The notes under the pieces: model-generated
Database searches by the model: none
Told to the model about the DNA's origin: nothing
The model's input: only the letters and a program-made list of their open reading frames with translations
Translations under genes and position numbers: made by a program
Part shown: positions 4,546 through 10,303 of the stretch, one piece after another
How positions within the stretch are numbered: the stretch's first letter is position 1
How the letters are laid out: each line of letters starts with the position of its first letter
DNA from: CAVPGH01 sp046726955
GTDB lineage: Bacteria; Acidobacteriota; Vicinamibacteria; Fen-336
Length of the DNA stretch: 11,085 bases
Direction of reading: 5' to 3'
NCBI GenBank assembly: GCA_046726955.1
Contig: JBKPBQ010000594.1
Location: forward strand, 1-11,085

Positions 4546-7463
4546 TTGACGTCCAGGATGACGTGCACGCTGCCCGAGGCCTGCACGGCGCGAACGGCAA
4601 GACCGGTCGCGCCCACGCCGACCACGGCATTGTTGCCGCGGGTCTGCACCGCCGAGTAATTCAGTGCGGAGACGAGCGGCACCGAAGACCCCGCCGCGAA
4701 GAGCCGAAGGTTCCCGGCGACACCGGGGCTCGTGACCGTCACGTTCACGGAGATCGCCTTCGCGGTGGCAGGGACGCCGCACTGCCCCGCGATCGCGAAG
4801 CTTCGCGTCGTGTTCGCCGCGAGCGCCGGTCCGCCGTAGGGACCGTTTGCGTTTCGGGTGTCGAGGACTCGGCAGGGGACGAGCGTGAAGAAGTTGCCGG
4901 GGTCGTAGACCGTCCCGACCGCCTGGCCACGTGCGATGGCCGCTCCGCTCGGGTTGGAGAGATTCACGAAGAAGGTCTCTGGGGTCTCCGTGTCGCTGTC
5001 CGAATTGACGGTGACGGGTACGGGCTGGGGAGGGGCGCCGGGTGCGAAGGTGAGCGTCCCGCTGGCCTCCTGGTAGTCCGTTCCTTCGGCCGCGGTGTCG
5101 GGCGCCGTCTGGTAGTCGACGGTCACGGTGCCGGCGCTCGGCGGTGCGAGCGTGGCGTAGAACGTCGCAACGCGTGCTCCCGTGTCCGGCTCCACGATCG
5201 CGAGATCGGAGATGGACAGTCCCTGGTTGTCGTCGTTGCCGATCATGCCCACTCCCTGGCCGTCCGCGATCGTCGTGTTGACGGGGCTCGAGAGGTTCAG
5301 GAAGAAGGTCTCGTCCGGCTCGTAGACATGATCGCCGTTCACGGTCACCGCGACGGGCGCCGTCGTGGTCCCGGCCGGGAAGACCGCGGTGCCGCTCAGT
5401 GCGACGTAGTCGCTTCCCGCGGTGGCGGTGTCGTCAGCGGTCGCGTACCCCACGGAGACGTTCCGGCCGCTGGGCGCGGACAGTGAAAGCGTGAAGCCGG
5501 CGGGAGTGGTACCGCTGTCTCCTTCCGTCACCAGCGCATCGCTGACGATCACGGAAGGCGCGGGGTCGTCGTCGAGGATCGTTCCCACTCCCTGGCTGTC
5601 CGCGATCACGGCTCCCGTAGCGGAGGAGAGGTTCACCACGAACGCCTCGTTCGGCTCGTCGAGCACGTCACCGGCCACGGCGATCGTCACGGGCTGGGTC
5701 GTGCTTCCCGGGGGGAAGGTCACCACTCCCGACTTCGCCGTGTAGTCGCTGCCCGCGGTCGCGGTGCCGTTCGCCGTGGCGAAGTTGGCGGTAACGGTCT
5801 GGCCGGTCGCTAACGAGAGGTGCGCGTTGAGCACCGCGTTCGTCGTGCCCGAGTTGCCCTCGGTGACCGAGACGTCGTCGATCGTCAGGAACGGCTGCTC
5901 GAGGCCTCCCGTGCGGCGCTGGCCGCCGCGACCCGACTGCCAGAGGATTCGGGCGTTGGCCGTGCCCGGCAGGTCGTAGGCCACGACGCCGCTCGCGGTG
6001 GTGCCCACCACCACCTCGAGATCCGCGTCGCCGTCGATGTTGGCGAGCGTGGGCGCGGCGAGCCCGCCGTTCCAGGTCTCTCCGAGCGCGGGAGCGGGAA
6101 GGGGGATTCGGTGGAGCTCCACTCCCGCCGAGTTGAGGATGTGCAGGTGGCCCACGCCTCCCGCCGCCTTGCGCGGCCACGACGTGAAGAGGACCTCGGC
6201 CTGCCCGTCGTTGTCGAGGTCGGCCACCACCGGCTCGCTGGCGAAGCGGAAGGTATCGCCTCCCACGCCGGTGGCGGGCACGACGTATGGCCAGCTGCCA
6301 TGCTCCGTCTTGTCGAGCCAGTAGGCGTGGACCTTCCCGTCGTACGACGGGTAGAGGATTTCGAGCCGGCCGTCGTTGTCGAGGTCCGCTGCCACCGGGT
6401 TGCGGGCGACGGTCTCGATCTCGGCGTAGTCCTCCGACCTCGGCCCGCTGCCCGGTCCCGGCACCGGGATCGCCGTCCAGTCGAAGCCGCTGCCGCTCCA
6501 CCGCGTGCGGTCGTTCTCGAGGATGAACGGCATCTGGTAGAGCGACGTGTAGGGGGTAGTGCCACAGTTGTAGACGTTGCCGACCACGATCCACTCGCGT
6601 ACGCCGTCGCCGTTCACGTCCGCGAAGATGGGCGCGCTGTCCGCGAAGTTCGGCCGGTGCTCGACGCCGCAATCGGCGTAGCCGCGCAGGTCCACGGCGT
6701 GGTCGACGTGCACGCCCACCTGGCTCCAGACCTTGCCCGCGCCGTAGATGGCGCTCGCCGGGAGCTGGTTCCCTCCTCGGTCGAGGGCCGTGATGTAGTG
6801 CGTGTCCGTCGGGCCCAGGATCTCCCGGAAGCCGTCGCCGTTCATGTCCGCCACGGCGACGTTCTCGTTGTACATCCCCCAGCCGTATCCCGGCTCGCCG
6901 TCGCGCCGCGCGGGCCAGCCCGCGCGCACGGAGCCGTCGGGCTCGTAGACACTGAGCTGCTTCGTGGCGCCACCACTCGCCCGCCCCACTACGATCTCGA
7001 GCTGGCCGTCGTTCTCGAGATCGGCGACGGCGAGTGTCCTCACCTCGCCCCCGCCGAAGGGGTTCCGCGTCCAGACGACGCCCCCGAAGCGGTTGTACAC
7101 GGTGAGCTGGTCGCCGCTGCGTCCCACCACGATCTCCGGCGTGCCGTCGCCCGTGAGATCGGCGATGGCGACGCCCGGCCAGACGCGCTGGCCGTTCGTG
7201 GCCCGCCACTCGAGCGCGCCCCTCGACCCGTTCAGCGCGACGAGGTCGTAGGCGCCCCACACGACGTCGGGCTGCCCGTCGCCGTCGAGGTCGGCTACGG
7301 CCGGGGACGAGTACCAGCCGGTCTGGCAATACGGGCCTGCGATACAGCCGCCGTAGGCCCACTTGAGGACTGGCGCGGGCACGGCGGCGTGAGCGACGTC
7401 GACGGGCGTCGCGATGGCCGCGCTCACGAGAATGACGGCGAGGGTCGCCCTGGAAGGATTCAT
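4530..7463 (-). CDS. Large exported protein: FG-GAP/VCBS propeller, three Calx-beta domains, C-terminal beta domain
   Basis: A 977-residue extracellular or cell-surface protein. Residues 1-26 are a signal peptide (MNPSRATLAVILVSAAIATP..AHA, probable cut before AVPAP). Residues about 50-490 carry eight FG-GAP/VCBS loops with Ca-binding patterns: DLDGDGQPD 59, DLTGDGTPE 102, DLENDGQLE 148, DMNGDGFRE 206, DVNGDGVRE 282, DLDNDGRLE 360, DLDNDGQAE 415 and NIDGDADLE 475. These are consistent with an integrin-alpha-like beta-propeller. Three Calx-beta domains follow (about 526-631, 638-745, 749-853), and the last lacks the terminal Asp cluster. Residues about 858-977 form a domain running from FTLVPCRVLDTR to VHVILDVNGYFE, which I recognise from the C-termini of other secreted proteins but cannot name. 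The start is ATG 7463, giving the signal peptide; the frame stays open 72 codons further but that part is non-homologous. The likely role is adhesion or surface binding; this is inference. Confidence 0.93.
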   Translation of the reverse strand: MNPSRATLAVILVSAAIATPVDVAHAAVPAPVLKWAYGGCIAGPYCQTGWYSSPAVADLDGDGQPDVVWGAYDLVALNGSRGALEWRATNGQRVWPGVAIADLTGDGTPEIVVGRSGDQLTVYNRFGGVVWTRNPFGGGEVRTLAVADLENDGQLEIVVGRASGGATKQLSVYEPDGSVRAGWPARRDGEPGYGWGMYNENVAVADMNGDGFREILGPTDTHYITALDRGGNQLPASAIYGAGKVWSQVGVHVDHAVDLRGYADCGVEHRPNFADSAPIFADVNGDGVREWIVVGNVYNCGTTPYTSLYQMPFILENDRTRWSGSGFDWTAIPVPGPGSGPRSEDYAEIETVARNPVAADLDNDGRLEILYPSYDGKVHAYWLDKTEHGSWPYVVPATGVGGDTFRFASEPVVADLDNDGQAEVLFTSWPRKAAGGVGHLHILNSAGVELHRIPLPAPALGETWNGGLAAPTLANIDGDADLEVVVGTTASGVVAYDLPGTANARILWQSGRGGQRRTGGLEQPFLTIDDVSVTEGNSGTTNAVLNAHLSLATGQTVTANFATANGTATAGSDYTAKSGVVTFPPGSTTQPVTIAVAGDVLDEPNEAFVVNLSSATGAVIADSQGVGTILDDDPAPSVIVSDALVTEGDSGTTPAGFTLSLSAPSGRNVSVGYATADDTATAGSDYVALSGTAVFPAGTTTAPVAVTVNGDHVYEPDETFFLNLSSPVNTTIADGQGVGMIGNDDNQGLSISDLAIVEPDTGARVATFYATLAPPSAGTVTVDYQTAPDTAAEGTDYQEASGTLTFAPGAPPQPVPVTVNSDSDTETPETFFVNLSNPSGAAIARGQAVGTVYDPGNFFTLVPCRVLDTRNANGPYGGPALAANTTRSFAIAGQCGVPATAKAISVNVTVTSPGVAGNLRLFAAGSSVPLVSALNYSAVQTRGNNAVVGVGATGLAVRAVQASGSVHVILDVNGYFE
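4905..5888 (-). repeat. Three tandem Calx-beta coding units, period about 333-336 bp
   Basis: Aligned landmarks (Q624, Q736, Q847 of the product) are 112 and 111 codons apart. Similarity is visible at DNA level: a 24-bp stretch at 5248-5271 recurs at 5584-5607 with one difference (CCTGGCCGTCC versus CCTGGCTGTCC). The unit nearest the 3' end of the gene is more diverged. Confidence 0.8.
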
Positions 7464-7472
7464 GCGTTCGCC

Positions 7473-7478
7473 AGAATA
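7473..7478 (-). promoter_or_regulatory. -10-like box just upstream of the large exported protein gene
   Basis: TATTCT on the minus strand, 9 nt before the ATG at 7463, with no recognisable -35 at 16-18 nt and no Shine-Dalgarno sequence. If used, the leader would be only 1-3 nt. The 7490-7580 stretch upstream is less GC-rich than its surroundings and contains a palindrome CAACATGTTG (7535-7544), which would suit a control region. Confidence 0.3.
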
Positions 7479-7559
7479 CGGGCTCCATCTGCAGTCCCGT
7501 GTGCGAGCCCTCACGGCCTCAAGTCGATATGAATCAACATGTTGCATGCCGTCGAGACA

Positions 7560-7832
7560 GTCGTACCTTTTCGTACTTGTCGACCAAAGGACCCGCAGCG
7601 CCGACGCGCCAGGAGTTGCAGATCCTCGACGCGGCGTCATCGAAGGCCGGCCCGGGTCTGCGCGCCACGTCGTCTTCACGGTGGCCCTGGCCCCGCCCAG
7701 CGGCCACGAGCGGGCAGCCCCGCTCGGCCAACGTCATCGCGCCTCTGGGCGTGCGGCTCGATCACCATCGGCTGCACTATGTCCAGCGGCGCGACCCACG
7801 TCGCGCCGGACGTCTTCGGTTACTTCGAGTAG
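7560..7832 (+). pseudogene. Decayed remnant of a secreted protein's C-terminal domain
   Basis: Three plus-strand frames together spell the same C-terminal domain that ends the large exported protein. VVPFRTCRPKDP (from 7560, frame 3) resembles the VPCRVLDTR opening. HVVFTVALAPPSG (from 7666, frame 1) resembles the SVNVTVTSP strand. SGQPRSANVIAPLG (7709-7750, frame 2) resembles SAVQTRGNNAVVGVG. After one extra base at about 7751, frame 3 gives CGSITIGCTMSSGATHVAPD plus VFGYFE and a stop at 7830-7832, against the intact ending TGLAVRAVQASGSVHVILDVNGYFE. About 20 residues are missing between the second and third pieces. There is no start codon, signal peptide or upstream domain, so this is a truncated, frameshifted leftover lying head-to-head with the intact gene. 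The last 40 codons are convincing; the opening piece is weak. Confidence 0.6.
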
Positions 7833-7850
7833 GGGCCGAGGCCACCTCTT

Positions 7851-7879
7851 GCGAGTGACTGGTTCCGGAACCAGCTCGC
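7851..7879. repeat. Perfect 16-bp palindrome inside a longer inverted repeat
   Basis: CTGGTTCCGGAACCAG at 7859-7874 is a perfect palindrome with no loop. It is flanked by GCGAG (7851-7855) and CTCGC (7875-7879), which pair across a 3-nt bulge. It sits 18 bp after the remnant's stop. There is no T-tract on either side, so an operator-type site or a relic terminator are both possible. Confidence 0.55.
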
Positions 7880-7957
7880 GAACCGGCACTCAGCGCACGT
7901 GACCGTCTGCGTTACAGTCCTACCCATTCCGGGCGAGGTAATCCGAGGATGCGACGT

Positions 7958-7980
7958 TAGGCGAGCGGGGCGCTCGCCTA
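7958..7980 (-). terminator. GC-rich hairpin at the dapF stop codon
   Basis: A perfect 10-bp stem: TAGGCGAGCG (7958-7967) and CGCTCGCCTA (7971-7980) with a 3-nt loop. On the dapF transcript the 5' arm begins with the TAG stop itself. No U-run follows (next bases ACGTCGC), so it is either a U-less terminator or a 3'-end stabilising hairpin for the four-gene operon. Confidence 0.5.
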
Positions 7981-8808
7981 CAGAATCCAGTCCCCCTCGA
8001 ACAGGATCTCCACCTCGCCCACTTGCCGGACGTGCCCGCCCTCGGGCCACTCGACCTCGTAGGTCCCGCCGTCGCAGACGACGCGCAGTCGACGGTCAGT
8101 GTGGCCGTTGATGATGGCGGCGAGGGCCGCGCTCGCGGAGCCCGTGCCCGAGGACTGCGTCGGGCCGACGCCGCGCTCCCAGAAGCGCACGCGGATCTCG
8201 TCGCGCGAGACGGGCGTGACGAACTCCACGTTCGTGCCGCGCGGGAAGAACGGATGGCGCTCGACGGCGGGACCGAGGGACGTGACGACGGAATCGTCGG
8301 GCGGGCTGTCGAAGAAGAGTGCGCAGTGCGGATTGCCCAGGGACGTCGGCGTGACGCGGAGGACCTTCCCCGCGACCTCCAGCGGATGACCCACCACGCG
8401 CGGCTGCGGCGGATCGAGAAGGACGGGGATCTGGTCGCTCGCGAGGATCGCCGGACCGAGGTCGGTGGAAATCTGGTAGAGCGACGCGACGACGTGACGA
8501 ACGTCCACAGGCCGCGGGCCCGAGACGGTGAAGACCGTGTGCTGCGGCGGCGCCCAGCCCGAGCGCACCGCGAGGGCGGCGAGGCAGCGGACGCCGTTGC
8601 CCGAGAGCTCCACGACGCCGCCGTCGGCGTTGACGAGCCGGAACGACATCCCGCCCTCGACCGGCGCGTACAGGATCACTCCGTCGCCGCCCACGCCGCG
8701 GTGGCGGTCGCAGAGGCGCCGGGCCCAGGGGCCGAGCTCCGCGGGCGCGTCCAGGGCCGCCACGAGGATGAAGTCGTTGCCGAAGCCGTGTGCCTTGGCG
8801 AACTTCAT
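7978..8808 (-). CDS. dapF: Diaminopimelate epimerase-family protein with Ser at the second catalytic Cys position
   Basis: DapF interconverts LL- and meso-diaminopimelate for lysine and peptidoglycan synthesis. The product is 276 aa, normal length. Family blocks are KAHGFGNDFI at the N-terminus, RHRGVGGDGVIL (37-46), FRLVNADGGVVELSGNGVRC with catalytic C75, TSLGNPHCALFF (155-166, Asn159), and FWERGVGPTQSSGTGSASAA (209-228). The usual second catalytic cysteine, in an (A)CGTG context, is replaced here by S220 (TCG codon, 8151-8149). Everything else around the active site is kept. The start is ATG 8808, overlapping the propeller gene's stop as ATGA; the same frame reads on upstream without homology. 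It is last in the cyclase-HIT-propeller-dapF unit and ends in a hairpin. It could be a working DapF variant or a related isomerase; no other dapF is visible in this window. Confidence 0.92.
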   Translation of the reverse strand: MKFAKAHGFGNDFILVAALDAPAELGPWARRLCDRHRGVGGDGVILYAPVEGGMSFRLVNADGGVVELSGNGVRCLAALAVRSGWAPPQHTVFTVSGPRPVDVRHVVASLYQISTDLGPAILASDQIPVLLDPPQPRVVGHPLEVAGKVLRVTPTSLGNPHCALFFDSPPDDSVVTSLGPAVERHPFFPRGTNVEFVTPVSRDEIRVRFWERGVGPTQSSGTGSASAALAAIINGHTDRRLRVVCDGGTYEVEWPEGGHVRQVGEVEILFEGDWIL

Positions 8809-9827
8809 CGGCGCGGCTTCTTGCCCTTGGTGATGGGCTCGGGAGGCGGGAAGGTAGCCACGAGGAAGACCTCCTTGTCGGTGAGACCCGCGGGCTGCCA
8901 GTGGGCGCCCGCGTCCGTGGTGCGGAAGACGCCCCGGCTCGTGGAGAGGAAGGCCTCGAGGCCGGCGGCGGGAGCCAGGGGAAAGATCAGCCGGGAAGGC
9001 CGCCCCGGGGAATCGCTCTGACGCGTCCAGCTCCTCCCCGCATCCTCGCTGCGGAAGAAGCCCGACTCTCCCGCCGCATAGAGGAAGGGACCGAGCCAGG
9101 CGAGATCGCCCACCTTTTCGCCCTCGAGGCCCGCGCGCGTCCACGTGCGCCCACCGTCGCCGGAACGAACGACGCCGCCCTCCTCGGGGGCCGCGAAGAT
9201 CACGGGGTCGATCGCGAAGAAGGACGAGAGGACGATCGCGCGCACGGAGCCTTCGAGGCCCGTGCCCGGACCCGCGAAGGTCTCGCCGCCGTCCTGGGAA
9301 ATTCTCACGCCCCCGTCGGTCGCGGCCACGAGCGCGGGCCCCGGCCACTCCAGCCGACGCACGTGAGACGCCCCGAGGCCCGTCGGCTTGTAGGTCTGCC
9401 CCGCGTCCACCGACTTCTGCAGGCCCTGAGCGGTGGCCATGAAGACGGTGGGGTCCGACTGCGGGTAGCGCGAGATGAGCAGCCCCGTCGCCTCCACTTC
9501 GGGCCCGCGCCGCTGCCACGTCTCCCCGAAGTCGCTCGACATGAAGAAGCCACCGGTGCCCGCGACGAAGACCTGGGGACCTAGAGGAATGATGGCCCGC
9601 GCGGCGCCCAGCTTCTCCAGGGACATCCCGGCCGTCTTCCCCTTGACGAGCTGCCAGCTGCCGCCCCAGTCGAGCGAGCGCCACAGGCCCTCGGCCGTCC
9701 CCGCGAAGAGCGTGAGGCTCGTGACGGTCGCAGCCGGGGGCGGTGGAGGCGGTGATTCGGGAACCTGCGCGACGGCGGTTGCTGCGAGAGCGGCCGCGAG
9801 GCTGGCGAAGACGGCCCGCCGGATCAC
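8805..9827 (-). CDS. Exported seven-Asp-box (BNR/sortilin-like) beta-propeller protein
   Basis: A 340-aa protein. Residues 1-20 (IRRAVFASLAAALAATAVA) are a signal peptide, followed by a linker with six prolines (QVPESPPPPPP). Seven Asp-box motifs of the S/T-x-D-x-G-x-[ST]-[WF] type are evenly spaced: SLDWGGSW 51, SSDFGETW 97, SVDAGQTY 139, SQDGGETF 177, SGDGGRTW 222, SEDAGRSW 260 and the looser TTDAGAHW 303. One per blade predicts a seven-bladed propeller of the YCF48/BNR/VPS10 type. There is no sialidase Arg triad or other catalytic signature that I can see, so it is likely a binding or assembly factor in the periplasm or outside. The C-terminus is basic (KGKKPRR). The GTG start at 9827 overlaps the HIT gene's stop as GTGA and gives the signal peptide directly. 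Ligand unknown. Confidence 0.88.
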   Translation of the reverse strand: MIRRAVFASLAAALAATAVAQVPESPPPPPPAATVTSLTLFAGTAEGLWRSLDWGGSWQLVKGKTAGMSLEKLGAARAIIPLGPQVFVAGTGGFFMSSDFGETWQRRGPEVEATGLLISRYPQSDPTVFMATAQGLQKSVDAGQTYKPTGLGASHVRRLEWPGPALVAATDGGVRISQDGGETFAGPGTGLEGSVRAIVLSSFFAIDPVIFAAPEEGGVVRSGDGGRTWTRAGLEGEKVGDLAWLGPFLYAAGESGFFRSEDAGRSWTRQSDSPGRPSRLIFPLAPAAGLEAFLSTSRGVFRTTDAGAHWQPAGLTDKEVFLVATFPPPEPITKGKKPRR

Positions 9828-10303
9828 GCCCGGAATCGCTCGCGCAGGCGGAGGCAGGCCGCCGCCGGGTCCTCGGGGATGACGCGCGTCTCCCCCACCA
9901 CCGACATGAAGTTCGTGTCCCCGTTCCACCGCGGCACGAGATGCAAGTGGATGTGCTCGGCCACGCCGGCGCCTGCGGCCCGTCCGAGGTTCATGCCCAC
10001 GTTGATCCCGTCCGGCTTGTAGAGGTCGTGGTAGATCCCCTCGAGCCGCCGCGCGAGCATCATCATCTCCGCGAGCTCGTCGGGGCTGGCTTCCCCGAGC
10101 GAGGCGAAGTGCCTCTTCGGCGCCACCATGACGTGCCCGGCGTTGTAGGGAAAGAGGTTCATGACCACGAAGTTCCGCTCTCCGACGTGGACGACGAGCT
10201 TCTCGGCGTCGCCCGGCTCCTGGGCGCGGCACAGCACGCATCCCGGCGCCCGCGCTCCCTCCGTCACGTAGGCGTGACGCCAGGGCGTGAAGATGCGCTT
10301 CAC
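9824..10303 (-). CDS. HIT-family (histidine triad) nucleotide hydrolase/transferase
   Basis: A 159-aa HIT protein of the Ap4A phosphorylase-like branch, expected to act on dinucleoside polyphosphates or other nucleotidyl compounds in the cytoplasm. The triad is H117-I-H119-L-H121, followed by PRWNGDTNFM, typical of this subgroup. Other landmarks are FTPWRHAYV at the N-terminus, C22-x-x-C25 (likely part of a zinc site), FPYNAGHVMVAPKRH with H57, and the GMNLGRAAGAGVAEH lead-in to the triad. The start is GTG 10303, overlapping the cyclase stop as GTGA; its downstream end overlaps the propeller gene in the same way. It sits between a nucleotide cyclase and exported or cell-wall genes. The substrate cannot be inferred from the sequence. 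Confidence 0.95.
   Translation of the reverse strand: MKRIFTPWRHAYVTEGARAPGCVLCRAQEPGDAEKLVVHVGERNFVVMNLFPYNAGHVMVAPKRHFASLGEASPDELAEMMMLARRLEGIYHDLYKPDGINVGMNLGRAAGAGVAEHIHLHLVPRWNGDTNFMSVVGETRVIPEDPAAACLRLRERFRA

Noticed and set aside
4905..5888. CRISPR or mobile-element origin of the repeats here
   Set aside because: The repeats are about 336 bp, in frame, and encode Calx-beta domains.
5668..7488. 606-codon minus-strand frame overlapping the exported protein
   Set aside because: Arg-rich, off-frame reading of the same DNA; the signal peptide, FG-GAP loops and Calx-beta domains are all in the other frame.
5820..7532. 570-codon plus-strand frame opposite the exported protein
   Set aside because: Antisense shadow; repeated V-E-V/D-V-type patterns simply mirror the DxDxDG repeats.
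7560..7580. GTAC-CTTTTC-GTAC as an operator
   Set aside because: Only 4-bp arms that are self-palindromic; chance occurrence is likely and it lies in the weak start of the remnant.
8809..9684. Upstream extension of the dapF frame by about 290 codons
   Set aside because: The extension is an off-frame reading of the propeller gene; DapF homology begins exactly at the ATG at 8808.
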